This document shows positions 34,097 to 45,879 of a DNA stretch of 64,000 nucleotides, in pieces; within the stretch, counting starts at the first letter, position 1; each line of letters opens with the position of its first letter. Under the pieces are notes generated by a model, which was not told where the DNA came from, searched no databases, and worked only from the letters and a program-made list of their open reading frames with translations. Origin of the DNA: Marinobacter sp. S0848L (lineage in GTDB: Bacteria; Pseudomonadota; Gammaproteobacteria; Pseudomonadales; Oleiphilaceae); the NCBI RefSeq assembly GCF_023016065.1, contig NZ_JALKAQ010000001.1:186001-250000 (forward strand). The letters are read 5' to 3'. The position numbers and the translations under genes are program-made.

Positions 34097-34200
34097 CTTA
34101 GGTTCTGGTGTGGTGAAGGGCTAGGCGCCCCGGAGCGCAGGAAGCGGGACATACCTACTGGTAGGACCGCTTTTGAGCACCGGAGTAACGACGCCATTCG
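34097..34200. repeat. Imperfect long hairpin between ureG and ureJ
   Basis: CTGGTGTGGTGAAGGGC near 34102 pairs with the complement of GCCATTCGCCTCACCAG near 34192 (13 of 17), enclosing about 60 bp with a smaller GGACATACC...GGTAGGACC-like dyad. Function unknown; may set relative expression of ureJ. Confidence 0.4.
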
Positions 34201-34213
34201 CCTCACCAGAGCC

Positions 34214-34852
<639 letters not shown>

Positions 34853-34877
34853 GGCTGTATCTCCTTGATGTTTTTAT

Positions 34878-35573
34878 TCAGCTTCTGAAAAGCCGTGAAT
34901 ACTGGGTTTCATGCAGGGCACTGCCGAGCGCAAGGCCTGGCAGGATGGGCCCGAGTTCGTGGTCTTGCCGTGCCAGCGCCTGGTCGGAGGCAATCACCAG
35001 TGCCGGGCGCAGTTGTTCGATAATCCGTTGGGCGGCGGTGTGGCCCAGGGGCAAGGCTTTGCAGGCCACCGCCAGCTGGTTTTCCAGCCAGGCCCAGGCG
35101 GAGCCGAGCAGGGTTTGGCGCACGGGCACACACCGCTGGTGGGCCACCCAGGCGAACATGGTGATGTAGCCGGGGTCTTCCGGTATCAGGTGTGGCTTGG
35201 GCAGCAGTTCCAGGTTGCGCAGCAGAGTCACGAGGGCCGCGCCAAGGCGGCTGTCTTCGTCGCTCAGTTCGGCGGTTTCCCGGGTGGCGTGCAGCCAGTC
35301 GTTCCACTGCGCCAGTGCTTCGGCATCGCTGCTGGCCCAGGCGCTTTGCAAACGCACCAGCAAAGGCAATTCGCAGCGGCTGAGGCCGTCTTCCAGTACG
35401 CCTTCAATCCACTGGGCCAGTTCGGCTTCGTTGTTCACCCAGCCCAATTCGAAGGCGCTTTCCAAACCTTGTGACCACGCAAAGGCACCGATGGGCAAGG
35501 CCGGGCTGACCAGTTGCATCAGGCCCAGCAAGGCCAGATCACCACCCTGCGGGGTGGCGGCCTCAGTGGGCAT
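34878..35573 (-). CDS. ureF: Urease accessory protein UreF
   Basis: 231 aa from ATG at 35573 (MPTEAATPQGG), which overlaps the ureE end by 11 bp; the open frame continues upstream inside ureE in another frame. All-helical, with family marks LVSPALPIGAFAWSQGLESAFE and ACKALPLGHTAAQRI. GTPase-regulating scaffold of the UreDFG complex. Confidence 0.93.
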   Translation of the reverse strand: MPTEAATPQGGDLALLGLMQLVSPALPIGAFAWSQGLESAFELGWVNNEAELAQWIEGVLEDGLSRCELPLLVRLQSAWASSDAEALAQWNDWLHATRETAELSDEDSRLGAALVTLLRNLELLPKPHLIPEDPGYITMFAWVAHQRCVPVRQTLLGSAWAWLENQLAVACKALPLGHTAAQRIIEQLRPALVIASDQALARQDHELGPILPGLALGSALHETQYSRLFRS

Positions 35574-36111
35574 GTTCGTGGCTGTGGCCATGACTGTGCC
35601 CGTGGTCGTGATCGTGTGAATGGCTGTGGCTATGGCCATGCCCGTGGGAATACCCGGCTTGGGTGTAGGCACCGGGTTCCGGGTCGAACGGGGCGGTGTG
35701 GTGGGTCAGGGTTGCACCCAAGCGTTCCGCCAGTTCTTCCAGCACGTGGTCCGGGGTGATGCGCACGTAGGCGCCCTGCTCGTCCATTCCGATGGCCAGC
35801 GTTACGTGGCGATTGCCCAGGTGGTAGCACAGGCGCGCCAGAGGTTGGCCGTTTTCAATGCGGGCGGTGACTACCTGTTCTTCCGCCGCGCGGATGCGGA
35901 CGATCTCGCCGGTTTTGGCTTGCAGCAGGTCGCCGTCGCGCAGCACCGGGCCGCGGTCCAGAAACAGGCCTACATCCACGTTGGTTTCGGTGGTGGCCCG
36001 CAAACGGCCGCGGATGCGCAGCTCGTAGGGCAAAGTCAGGTTGTCCAGAATCTCGCCGGGGTCGATCCCGGCGTGGTTCACATCGCCAAGGCGTTTTGTT
36101 AGTTCCAACAT
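35563..36111 (-). CDS. ureE: Urease nickel metallochaperone UreE
   Basis: 182 aa from ATG at 36111 (MLELTKRLGDV). N-terminal UreE peptide-binding domain (LTLPYELRIRGRLRATTETN), C-terminal metal-binding domain with CYHLGNRHVTLAIG, then a very His-rich tail (about 156-182) of His-Gly/His-Ser repeats that binds nickel, as in Klebsiella UreE. It overlaps ureF at its end. Confidence 0.95.
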   Translation of the reverse strand: MLELTKRLGDVNHAGIDPGEILDNLTLPYELRIRGRLRATTETNVDVGLFLDRGPVLRDGDLLQAKTGEIVRIRAAEEQVVTARIENGQPLARLCYHLGNRHVTLAIGMDEQGAYVRITPDHVLEELAERLGATLTHHTAPFDPEPGAYTQAGYSHGHGHSHSHSHDHDHGHSHGHSHEHAH

Positions 36112-36133
36112 AATCGGTTCTCCAATTCCCGGC

Positions 36134-37837
<1,704 letters not shown>

Positions 37838-37872
37838 GTTATTCCTCTATGAAATTGGGTGCCGGGGCCGAT

Positions 37873-37970
37873 CGGGTAAGGCTTTCCAGGAACCGCTCCT
37901 ACCGGCACATCCATGTGGCGCTTGTTCTCCGGCATCCATGCCTCCGCACATTCCTGGAAAGCCTTACCCG
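37873..37970. repeat. 98-bp hairpin element in the ureB-ureC gap (conserved-loop class)
   Basis: Perfect 20-bp inverted repeats at 37873-37892 and 37951-37970 (arm core GGGTAAGGCTTTCCAGGAA) enclose a 58-bp loop. The loop's right half CTCCGGCATCCATGCCTCCG matches the loop of the element at 52804-52914, although the arms are unrelated. Inserted between two genes of the urease operon. Confidence 0.8.
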
Positions 37971-37984
37971 CTCGTCCCTCTTAG

Positions 37985-38302
37985 CTATTTCGTGGAGTCC
38001 AGCGGGCCCATTACTTCGCCACGGAATCCATAGATTTTTCGTTTGCCAACGAACGGAATTAGGGTGACGGAACGAGTTTGGCCGGGTTCGAAGCGGATGG
38101 CGGTGCCGGCGGCAACATCCAGTCGAAGGCCGCGGGCTTTTGCGCGGTCGAAGTTGAGTGCGGGGTTGGCTTCGGCGAAGTGGTAGTGGGAACCGATTTG
38201 TATCGGGCGGTCGCCGGTGTTGGCGACGTCTAGTGTGACGCGTTCGCGGCCGGCACAGAGTTCGATGTCGCCGTCGCGGATTTGGAATTCACCGGGGGTC
38301 AT
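37985..38302 (-). CDS. ureB: Urease beta subunit UreB
   Basis: 105 aa from ATG at 38302 ([24 protein letters not shown]); a TTG six codons upstream is less likely. Family marks: [20 protein letters not shown] and [13 protein letters not shown]. Structural subunit of the urease trimer. It begins 10 bp after ureA. Confidence 0.96.
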   Translation of the reverse strand: MTPGEFQIRDGDIELCAGRERVTLDVANTGDRPIQIGSHYHFAEANPALNFDRAKARGLRLDVAAGTAIRFEPGQTRSVTLIPFVGKRKIYGFRGEVMGPLDSTK

Positions 38303-38312
38303 GGTCTGCTCC

Positions 38313-38615
38313 TTAGACAATGGGATTGTGGACGGTGACCAGTTTGGTGCCGTCCGGGAAGGTGGCTTCCACTTGCACTTCGTGGATCATGTCGGCGATG
38401 CCGTCCATGACGTCTTCACGGGTGAGGATTTCGGTGCCGGCGCTCATGAGTTCGGCTACGGTGCGGCCGTCGCGGGCGCCTTCCATGATTTCGGCGCTGA
38501 TCAGGGCCACCGCTTCGGGGTAGTTCAGTTTCAGGCCGCGTGCTTTGCGGCGTTCGGCCAGCAAGGCGGCGGTGAACAGCAGCAGCTTGTCTTTGTCTCT
38601 GGGGGTGAGTTCCAT
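38313..38615 (-). CDS. ureA: Urease gamma subunit UreA
   Basis: 100 aa, canonical length. Marks: [40 protein letters not shown] and [20 protein letters not shown]. First of the three structural genes; follows ureD by 28 bp. Confidence 0.97.
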   Translation of the reverse strand: MELTPRDKDKLLLFTAALLAERRKARGLKLNYPEAVALISAEIMEGARDGRTVAELMSAGTEILTREDVMDGIADMIHEVQVEATFPDGTKLVTVHNPIV

Positions 38616-38643
38616 AACGTGTTCCGTTGTTATTAGCTGGGCT

Positions 38644-39540
38644 TCAGGTGAGCCAGATTCTGGGTGTATGGGCCGGCAAGCCGGTGAGCATGGGCCGCAG
38701 CAGGTGCCAGGCTTGTTCGCACAGGGCCCAGGCTTCGTTGCGTTCGGTTCCGAGGTAGCGCAGTAACAGCACGCCTCTGCGGCGGGTGACTGCCCAGCGG
38801 TTGTGATCCGGGAGTTGTTCTCTCAGGGCTTCGATGGCGGCGGCTTCGTCGCTTAGGCCCACGGCCCAGAGTGTGGCTTGCACGGTGGCACCGCCCTGGC
38901 CCCAATGGCCGGTGAAGCGGCGATGGGCGGGGTCCAGCAACTGGCGTTCCAGCCACAGGGGTTTGCCATCGAGGCTTAGGTGAAAGCGTTGTTCCAGCGC
39001 GCCGGTGGCGAAGGGCAGTTCGCTGGCCGGGCGGCCGAGGGCGAGCACTTCCCAGCCGAGGGTTTCGGCACCGCTTTCCAGTTCAATGGTGGTGGTTTGT
39101 TCGCCCCGGGAGCCGTCAAAGGCGATGGTTTCTTGGGGCAGGTATTCCAGCGTTGCGTCTTTGGCCACCTGCAATCGGGTGTGCTGCGCCCAAGCCACGC
39201 CGTGGCTGTCGGCTTTGTAGAGTTTGGCGGCGGCCGGGGTAGTCAGCAGGGTGTGGCCGCCTTCGGCTACGGTGGCTTCGATGCGCAGTTGGTCACCACT
39301 GACCAAACCGCCCGGTGGGTGCAACAGATACACGTGGCAACAGCCGTGTTTGCCTTCCGGATAGAACGGGCGCTGTACACGCAAGGGGCCGGTGTGTCGG
39401 CGACGCACCATGCGGGTGACCGGCTCGGCCCCGCCCTCGCTTCGGGCTTCGAAGCCGAGGGACAGTGAAGCCGCCCAGCGCCTTTCGGTATCAAACCGGT
39501 GGCCAGAGCTATGGGTCGCGATGGGTTGGTACGCGGTCAT
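38644..39540 (-). CDS. ureD: Urease accessory protein UreD
   Basis: 298 aa. Beta-rich scaffold that binds apo-urease. Marks: [40 protein letters not shown] and [18 protein letters not shown]. Its start overlaps the urtE stop by 4 bp (ATGA), linking the urea-uptake and urease parts into one operon. Confidence 0.95.
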   Translation of the reverse strand: MTAYQPIATHSSGHRFDTERRWAASLSLGFEARSEGGAEPVTRMVRRRHTGPLRVQRPFYPEGKHGCCHVYLLHPPGGLVSGDQLRIEATVAEGGHTLLTTPAAAKLYKADSHGVAWAQHTRLQVAKDATLEYLPQETIAFDGSRGEQTTTIELESGAETLGWEVLALGRPASELPFATGALEQRFHLSLDGKPLWLERQLLDPAHRRFTGHWGQGGATVQATLWAVGLSDEAAAIEALREQLPDHNRWAVTRRRGVLLLRYLGTERNEAWALCEQAWHLLRPMLTGLPAHTPRIWLT

Positions 39541-40235
39541 ACGGTCAGGTGTTTCTTGATCAGCTCGTCGCTCAGGCCTGCAATTTCGCCTTCCGCAACT
39601 CGCCGACCCCGGTCTAGGATGGCGAAGCGGTCGGCGTATTTGCGGGCGAACGGGAGTTTTTGTTCCACCAGCAGTACCGTCAGGCCGTCTTCTTCAATCA
39701 ACTTGCGAATGACTTCGCCAATCTGCGCCACGATGTTGGGCTGTATGCCCTCACCCGGCTCGTCGAGGATCAGCAGTTTCGGTTCAATCACCAGCGCCCG
39801 GCCGATGGCCAGTTGCTGTTGCTGGCCACCGGAGAGGTCGCCGCCCCGGCGATGTTTCATTTCTTTGAGCACCGGGAACAGCTGGTAGATGCGTTCGGGG
39901 ATTTTCTTGCTGCCATCTTTTCGAACCGCCAGGCCGGTGCGCAGGTTTTCTTCTACGGTCAGCAGCGGAAAGATCTGCCGGCCTTGAGGCACGTAGCCAA
40001 TGCCAAGGCGGGAGCGGTCTTCAATTTTCTTTTGGGTGAGTTCCACGTCACCCGCCAGCGCCATGCGGCCGTTCTTGACGGTTTCTTCGCCCATGATGCA
40101 TTTCATCAGCGTGGTTTTACCTACGCCGTTACGCCCCATCACGCAGGTGCACTGGCCTTGGGGGATGTCGAGTTCCAGGTCCCAGAGGGTGTGGCTTTCG
40201 CCGTAGTATTGGTTGAGTTTCTCGATCTTGAGCAT
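39537..40235 (-). CDS. urtE: Urea ABC transporter ATP-binding subunit UrtE
   Basis: 232 aa from ATG at 40235, which shares its A with the urtD stop. LivF-type ATPase: Walker A GRNGVGKTT (about 35-43), signature LSGGQQQQLAIGRAL, Walker B LLILDEPGEGIQPN, then the His loop. Marks IEKLNQYYGESHTLWDLELD are typical of UrtE. Confidence 0.95.
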   Translation of the reverse strand: MLKIEKLNQYYGESHTLWDLELDIPQGQCTCVMGRNGVGKTTLMKCIMGEETVKNGRMALAGDVELTQKKIEDRSRLGIGYVPQGRQIFPLLTVEENLRTGLAVRKDGSKKIPERIYQLFPVLKEMKHRRGGDLSGGQQQQLAIGRALVIEPKLLILDEPGEGIQPNIVAQIGEVIRKLIEEDGLTVLLVEQKLPFARKYADRFAILDRGRRVAEGEIAGLSDELIKKHLTV

Positions 40236-41059
40236 CAGGCCTCTTCCCCCAGGTACACTTTGATGACTTCCGGGTCGTTCGACACTTGGTCCATGGTGCC
40301 TTCCGCCAGCACGCTGCCTTGGTGCAGCACGGTGACTTTGCGGGCGATGGAGCGCACAAAGCCCATGTCGTGCTCCACCACTACAACCGACTGTTTGCCG
40401 GCCAGGCTGGTGAGCAGTTCGGCGGTGCGTTCCATTTCCTGTTCGGTCATGCCGGCTACCGGCTCGTCCACCAGCAGCAGCCGGGGCTTTTGCATCAGCA
40501 GCATGCCGATCTCCAGCCACTGTTTCTGGCCGTGGGAAAGAATGCCTGCGGGTTTGTTGCTCAGAGGTTCCAGCTTGATGGTTTCCAGCACCTCGCCAAT
40601 GCGGTCCCGGTGTTCCGGCTTCAGGATGGCGGTGAGTGTCGGCCAGATGCCTTTGTTGGTGGCCATCGCCAACTCGAGGTTTTCGAACACGGTAAGGGCT
40701 TCGAACACGGTCGGCTTCTGAAACTTGCGGCCGATGCCCAAGCTGGCGATTTCCGGCTCGTTCATGGTCAGCAGGTTGTGGCGGCTGCCAAACCACACCG
40801 AGCCGTTATCCGGGCGGGTTTTACCGGTGATGATGTCCATCATGGTGGTTTTCCCGGCGCCGTTCGGGCCGATGATGCAGCGCAGTTCGCCGTCGTCGAT
40901 GGTGAGGTTGAGGTTGTTGATGGCGTGGAAGCCATCGAAGCTCACGTTCACATCTTCCATGTACAGAATCGGGCCGTGGCGCACGTCCACCGGCGATTGC
41001 GCGGGCTCCAGAAATTCAAACACCCGCTCGCGGTTGGTCAGTTGCTCGAACATGCTCAT
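40235..41059 (-). CDS. urtD: Urea ABC transporter ATP-binding subunit UrtD
   Basis: 274 aa from ATG at 41059, overlapping urtC by 4 bp. LivG-type ATPase with a short N-terminal extension: Walker A GPNGAGKTT, GIGRKFQKPTVFE, signature LSHGQKQWLEIG (the SHGQ variant usual in UrtD), Walker B LLLVDEPVAGMT. Confidence 0.95.
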   Translation of the reverse strand: MSMFEQLTNRERVFEFLEPAQSPVDVRHGPILYMEDVNVSFDGFHAINNLNLTIDDGELRCIIGPNGAGKTTMMDIITGKTRPDNGSVWFGSRHNLLTMNEPEIASLGIGRKFQKPTVFEALTVFENLELAMATNKGIWPTLTAILKPEHRDRIGEVLETIKLEPLSNKPAGILSHGQKQWLEIGMLLMQKPRLLLVDEPVAGMTEQEMERTAELLTSLAGKQSVVVVEHDMGFVRSIARKVTVLHQGSVLAEGTMDQVSNDPEVIKVYLGEEA

Positions 41060-42195
41060 GCAGTGGCCTCCTGTGCGGCTGGCGCGTCGTCTGTGGCGCT
41101 GGCTTTCCGGTCTTTTTGCAGCAGGCCGGCAATGCCTTTGGGCAGGAACACGGTGGTCAGCACAAACAAGGCCCCCAGGGCGAACAACCAGGCATCCGGC
41201 ATCACGCCGGTGAACACGGTTTTCGCGTAGTTCACCAGAATGGCGCCAATGACGGCCCCATAGAGGGTTGCGCGGCCACCCAAGGCCACCCACACCACGA
41301 TTTCGATGGAGAACAGCGGCGAGAATTCACTGGGGTTGATGATGCCCACTTGCGGCACGTACAAAGCCCCGGCCACACCGGCCAGCATGGCGGATACCAC
41401 AAACACGAACAGTTGCACCCGCTCTACCCGGTAACCCAGAAAGCGGGTACGGGCTTCGGCATCCCGGCAGGCAATGCTCACCCGGCCCAGTTTGCTGGTG
41501 ACAATGCCGCGGCAGATCACGTAGCCGATGGCCAGCGCCACGCCGGTAGCAATGAACAGCCCCAGCCTTGTGGCATCGCTGCGCAGGTTAAAGCCGAGAA
41601 TGTCCCGGAAGTCGGTCAGGCCGTTGTTACCGCCAAAACCCATTTCGTTGCGGAAGAACGCCAGCATCAGGGCGAAAGTCAGCGCTTGGGTGATGATCGA
41701 CAGGTACACGCCGGTGACGCGGGAGCGGAAAGCCAGGAACCCGAACACCAACGCCAACAGGCCAGGAGCCAGCAGCACCATGATGAAGGCGAACCAGGCC
41801 ATATCGAAGCCGAGCCAGTACCAAGGCAGCTCCTGCCAGTTCAGGAACACCATGAAGTCTGGCAACAGCGGGTCGCCGTATGTGCCGCGATCACCGATCT
41901 GGCGCATCAGGTACATGCCCATGGCGTAGCCGCCGAGGGCGAAAAAGGCACCGTGCCCTAGGCTGAGAATACCGAGGTAGCCCCACACCAGGTCCACAGC
42001 GACCGCCAGCAGGGCGTAACACAAATACTTGCCCAGCAAGGTTACGGTGTAGGCGCTGACGTGCAGCGCGCTGTCTTGTGGCATGAACAAGTGCAGGAAG
42101 GTGACCAGCACCAAGGCGCTGAACAACACGCCAAGGAAGATCTGGGTGGAACGTTCCTGAAACGGCCGGAACAGCCAGGTTTGTGATGAAGCCAT
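41056..42195 (-). CDS. urtC: Urea ABC transporter permease UrtC
   Basis: 379 aa LivM-type permease with about nine membrane helices. Marks: VDLVWGYLGILSLGHGAFFALGGY (about 65-88), NNGLTDFRDILGF and YVPQVGIINPSEFSPLFSIE. Starts 3 bp after the urtB stop. Confidence 0.94.
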   Translation of the reverse strand: MASSQTWLFRPFQERSTQIFLGVLFSALVLVTFLHLFMPQDSALHVSAYTVTLLGKYLCYALLAVAVDLVWGYLGILSLGHGAFFALGGYAMGMYLMRQIGDRGTYGDPLLPDFMVFLNWQELPWYWLGFDMAWFAFIMVLLAPGLLALVFGFLAFRSRVTGVYLSIITQALTFALMLAFFRNEMGFGGNNGLTDFRDILGFNLRSDATRLGLFIATGVALAIGYVICRGIVTSKLGRVSIACRDAEARTRFLGYRVERVQLFVFVVSAMLAGVAGALYVPQVGIINPSEFSPLFSIEIVVWVALGGRATLYGAVIGAILVNYAKTVFTGVMPDAWLFALGALFVLTTVFLPKGIAGLLQKDRKASATDDAPAAQEATA

Positions 42196-42198
42196 AAC

Positions 42199-43803
42199 TC
42201 AGCCCTCCGCGGCCCGGCCTTTCTGGGGGAAGAGCCCCTTCGGCCGTTTTTGAATGAACAGGATGATCATGACCAACACCATGATCTTGGCCAGTACCGC
42301 GCCAGCCCAAGGTTCCAGAACCTGATTGATGGTGCCCAGCGTGAGCCCGGCCACCAAGGTGCCCCAGAGGTTGCCGACACCGCCGAACACCACCACCATG
42401 AACGAATCGATGATGTAGTTCTGGCCCAGGTTCGGCCCTACGTTGGTGATTTGTGACAGCGCCACACCGGCCAGACCGGCAACGCCGGAGCCCAAGGCAA
42501 AGGTGAGAATGTCGACTTTCGTGGCTTTGATGCCCATGGAGCGGGCCATGGCGCGGTTTTGGGTAACGGCGCGTACCTCAAGGCCGAGGCGGGTTTTGCG
42601 CATGATCAGCATCAGGCCTGCGAACACCACCAAGGCAAAGCCGATCACGTACAGGCGGTTCAAGGTGAGTGACAGGGCTTCGTTGATCATGATCGAGCCG
42701 CTCATCCACTCTGGCGTGACCACCGAACGGTTCAGCGGCGACACCAGGGTGCGCACCAGTTGCTGCAGAATCAGGCTGATGCCGAAGGTGGCCAACAGGG
42801 TTTCGAGCGGGCGGCCTTTGAGGTACTGGATAACACTGCGTTCGATGGCGATGCCCGCCAGCGCCGCCACCAGGAAGCCGGCCGGAATCGACAGAATCAA
42901 CGCCAAGCCCGGCTGGCCGGGAAACAGTTGCTGCATGCCCCAGGTGGTGTAAGCGCCCAGCATGATCAGCTCACCGTGGGCCATGTTGATCACACCCATC
43001 ACGCCAAAGGTGATGGCTAGGCCGATGGCCGCCAATACCAGGACCGAACCGAGGGACAAACCGAAGTAGAGGGTTTCGGCAGCGCGGTTCATTTTCAGTT
43101 TTTGCTCAATGCTTTCGAGCGCTTTGACCGCCGCTGCTGCTAGAACTGGGTCGTCGCTATTGCTGGCGTTGTTGAGCGCAGCGCGGGCGTTGGCATTCAA
43201 ACTGCCAGACAGGGTTTCAACCGCGCTGACGTCGCCCTGCTCTAACTGGTGAATTGCCAGAGCGGTGGTGAGCATGTCGCGCACGGCGGTGCTGTCTTCC
43301 ACCTGCGCACGCTGTTCAATTTGGGCTACCAATGCGCCATCGACTTCACCCAGTAAGTCCCGGGCTGCCGCTAACCGAACGTCGGGGTTCTGGGCGGCCA
43401 GGTCAATCACTGCAAGCAGCCCTTCCACCTCTTTACGCAGTGAGTTATTCACTCGAACGGTGGCCAGATCACGGCGCGATACTTTGCCCATGTCCTCGCC
43501 GTTCAGAGCACTGGCGATGTTCCAGTTTCGGCCTACGTTGTTCAGAACGAGCACTGTGGCGCCGCTCTCTTTAACGGTAGCGAGCTTCCCCGCGGAGAAG
43601 GCTTCCAGCCATCCTCGGGCGCGCTCGTCACCGCTTTCGGAAATGTGTTTCAGAACCGCCGTTCGCTCGGCGTTGCTGGCTTCTACGAGCCTTTGCAACA
43701 GCGTTTGCGCTGCGTCGTCCTGTACTTGGGCGGTCGCCAGTGACGGCCCAAAAGCGATACACCAGGCAATGACTAGCCCGGCGAGCAATCGAAAGATGCT
43801 CAT
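42199..43803 (-). CDS. urtB: Urea ABC transporter permease UrtB
   Basis: 534 aa. A signal peptide (about 1-25) and a periplasmic N-terminal extension of about 200 residues with HEAT-like helical repeats (e.g. LLQRLVEASNAERTAVLKHI) precede the LivH-type permease (about 245-530: GLAITFGVMGVINMAHGELI). The long extension is normal for proteobacterial UrtB. It is preceded by a terminator-like hairpin that separates it from urtA. Confidence 0.94.
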   Translation of the reverse strand: MSIFRLLAGLVIAWCIAFGPSLATAQVQDDAAQTLLQRLVEASNAERTAVLKHISESGDERARGWLEAFSAGKLATVKESGATVLVLNNVGRNWNIASALNGEDMGKVSRRDLATVRVNNSLRKEVEGLLAVIDLAAQNPDVRLAAARDLLGEVDGALVAQIEQRAQVEDSTAVRDMLTTALAIHQLEQGDVSAVETLSGSLNANARAALNNASNSDDPVLAAAAVKALESIEQKLKMNRAAETLYFGLSLGSVLVLAAIGLAITFGVMGVINMAHGELIMLGAYTTWGMQQLFPGQPGLALILSIPAGFLVAALAGIAIERSVIQYLKGRPLETLLATFGISLILQQLVRTLVSPLNRSVVTPEWMSGSIMINEALSLTLNRLYVIGFALVVFAGLMLIMRKTRLGLEVRAVTQNRAMARSMGIKATKVDILTFALGSGVAGLAGVALSQITNVGPNLGQNYIIDSFMVVVFGGVGNLWGTLVAGLTLGTINQVLEPWAGAVLAKIMVLVMIILFIQKRPKGLFPQKGRAAEG

Positions 43804-43834
43804 GATTCATTCCTGTTGGCGATGAAATGAAATT

Positions 43835-43868
43835 AAAAAAACCGGGCACGCGTTAAAGCCTGCCCGGG
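43835..43868 (-). terminator. Terminator/attenuator between urtA and urtB
   Basis: On the minus strand CCGGGCA (43861-43867), 12-nt loop, TGCCCGG (43842-43848) and seven U. It would stop most transcripts after urtA, so the binding protein is made in excess over the membrane parts. Confidence 0.8.
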
Positions 43869-43876
43869 TATAGGCT

Positions 43877-45175
43877 TTACTTGGAGGCTACGTCTGCCGA
43901 GCTGCCACAGGTGCCGGTGACCACATTGAAGTTGCCGCAGCGCAACGGCGCGCGCCAATCACTGATCAGGTCTTTTGAACCCGGCAGGAAATCAGACCAG
44001 GCATCGCCAGCCACGGTAGACGGGGTTTCCCAAACCACCGAGAACTGGCCGTTGTCCTGAATCTCGCCAATCAGCACCGGCTTGGTGATGTGGTGGTTCG
44101 GCATCATGGTGGCGTAGCCGCCGGTGAGGTTGGGTACGCTCACGCCGATGATGGCGTCTTTGACCGCATCTACCTCGGCGGTGCCTGCTTTCTTGACTGC
44201 CTCAACGTACATGTTGAAACCAATGTAGTGCGCTTCCATCGGGTCGTTGGTCACGGCCGCTTCGTCACCCTTGAACTCCACCCAGGCGTCGATGAAGTCG
44301 TAGTTGGCGTCGGTGTCTACGCTCATGAAGTAGTTCCAGGCGGCGAGGTGACCAACCAGAGGGCCGGTGTCGATACCCGCCAGCTCCTGCTCACCCACCG
44401 AGAAGGCCACCACCGGAATATCCGAGGCGGAAATGCCCTGGTTGCCCAGTTCACGGTAGAACGGCACGTTGGCATCGCCGTTGATGGTTGAGACCACCGC
44501 GGTTTTCTTACCGGCGCTGCCGAACTTCTTGATGTCGGAGACGATGGACTGCCAATCGGAATGACCAAACGGCGTGTAGTTGATCATGATGTCGCTGGCC
44601 GCCACACCTTTGTCTTTCAGGTAGGTTTCAAGAACCTTGTTGGTGGTGCGCGGGTAAACGTAATCGGTGCCCGCCAGCACCCACCGTTCAACGCCGATGT
44701 CGTTCATCAGGTAGTCCACTGCCGGAATCGCCTGCTGGTTGGGCGCTGCACCGGTGTAGAACACGTTTTCGGAAGACTCTTCACCCTCGTACTGAACCGG
44801 GTAGAAAAGCAGGCCGTTCAATTCTTCGACCACCGGCAGCACGGATTTTCGGGACACCGAGGTCCAGTTGCCGAAGATGACGTCGACTTCTTCTTTTTCC
44901 AGCAACTCCCGGGCTTTCTCGGCAAACAGCGGCCAGTTAGACGCTGGGTCAACCACCACCGGCTCCAGCTTGCGCCCCAGCACACCACCCGCCGCATTTT
45001 GTTTTTCGATCAGCATCAGCATGGTGTCTTTCAGTGCCGTTTCACTGATCGCCATGGTGCCCGACAGGGAATGCAGCACACCCACTTTGATCGGATCTTC
45101 CGCCGCCATCGCGTGGAAGGAAACCGACAGTGCCAAAGCAGACAGGCCAAGCTTTACGTTTTTTTTCAGGCTCAT
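43877..45175 (-). CDS. urtA: Urea ABC transporter substrate-binding protein UrtA
   Basis: 432 aa from ATG at 45175 (AAGGACG RBS). Signal peptide about 1-24 (HAMA-AE). Periplasmic type I binding protein with UrtA marks: VGVLHSLSGTMAISETALKD, FGNWTSVSRKSVLPVVEELN, FYPVQYEGEESSENVFY and GTDYVYPRTTNKVLE. First gene of the operon, immediately behind a sigma-54-like promoter. Confidence 0.97.
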   Translation of the reverse strand: MSLKKNVKLGLSALALSVSFHAMAAEDPIKVGVLHSLSGTMAISETALKDTMLMLIEKQNAAGGVLGRKLEPVVVDPASNWPLFAEKARELLEKEEVDVIFGNWTSVSRKSVLPVVEELNGLLFYPVQYEGEESSENVFYTGAAPNQQAIPAVDYLMNDIGVERWVLAGTDYVYPRTTNKVLETYLKDKGVAASDIMINYTPFGHSDWQSIVSDIKKFGSAGKKTAVVSTINGDANVPFYRELGNQGISASDIPVVAFSVGEQELAGIDTGPLVGHLAAWNYFMSVDTDANYDFIDAWVEFKGDEAAVTNDPMEAHYIGFNMYVEAVKKAGTAEVDAVKDAIIGVSVPNLTGGYATMMPNHHITKPVLIGEIQDNGQFSVVWETPSTVAGDAWSDFLPGSKDLISDWRAPLRCGNFNVVTGTCGSSADVASK

Positions 45176-45224
45176 GGTGCACGTCCTTTTCGTTGGGTAA
45201 TGAGTCGTTAATCGAATCTGACCT

Positions 45225-45242
45225 TTGCACCGGCCGTTCCAA
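45225..45242 (-). promoter_or_regulatory. Sigma-54-type promoter of the urt-ure operon
   Basis: Minus strand TTGGAACGGCCGGTGCA: GG of the -24 and GC of the -12 are exactly 10 bp apart, with two mismatches to TTGGCACG-N4-TTGCA. The predicted start of transcription is near 45215, giving a leader of about 40 nt. Nitrogen control by NtrC is the usual arrangement for urt genes. Confidence 0.6.
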
Positions 45243-45338
45243 CCCACCAACAAACCAATAAAAAACAGACACTTATGATTTATAAGCCTGAGATTACCTA
45301 TGTTTTAACCTCGGATGCTTACGATTTATGGCCTACTT

Positions 45339-45415
45339 TTGGTGCCATCCCCGGCGACCTCGCTCTAAGCTGGTGCACACCGATTTCGGGGTTTCGCTCT
45401 GCTCTGGTGCATACC
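45339..45415. promoter_or_regulatory. Three TGGTGC repeats upstream of the urtA promoter (candidate enhancer)
   Basis: TTGGTGCCATCC (45339-45350), CTGGTGCACACC (45370-45381) and CTGGTGCATACC (45404-45415) are spaced 31 and 34 bp apart, about 125-200 bp upstream of the predicted start, where sigma-54 activators bind. They share the GGTGC half of NtrC sites but are not full NtrC dyads. Confidence 0.4.
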
Positions 45416-45879
45416 TGCCAAAGCTGTGCATTTACGGTTCATCGGCACCAAAGAATGAATATCCATTCACCGCGAAACGCACACGTTTGTGAGATATATC
45501 GCACACGGCGGGGAGATTCTGTCCGATTCTTAATATACCGACCCTGCGTAGACTGGTTGTTGTCAGGGATGACAAGCCAGCACGGACGTTGGCTCAGGGA
45601 TGGAAACTCAAGGATTTGAGAGTTGCCCGAAGGATTAGGGCGTACAGGGAAGAACCAGGGATGACGTGCTCAGGATGACGCACAGCCTGACGGATCAGGC
45701 AGGGGTCAGCCACGGAATTTCAGGGGGCACACGGATTGTGTCCTCTTCCGTGCATCAGTCCATCTGCTTTTCTCACTTTCTGCTTCCACGAAATACCAGC
45801 CACTTTGCAGCGCCAGCAACCTGCGGGTTGTCTCACCTGATTGATCGATAAAAACAGCCTCTACAATCAGGAATCACCC
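45416..45879. other. Rest of the urtA-comEA intergenic region
   Basis: About 460 bp without a supported gene; small plus-strand frames lack RBS and family resemblance. An inverted copy of the GGTGCC motif (GGCACCAAAG, 45440-45449) lies near the left end. Promoter of the ComEA gene expected at the right end. Confidence 0.5.

Noticed and set aside
45339..45415. Calling the GGTGC repeats definite NtrC sites
   Set aside because: They lack the full GCAC-N7-GTGC dyad at correct spacing, so only a candidate enhancer is reported.
45275..45619. 114-aa plus-strand frame upstream of ComEA
   Set aside because: Cys/His-scattered translation without RBS; it covers the putative enhancer region of urtA.
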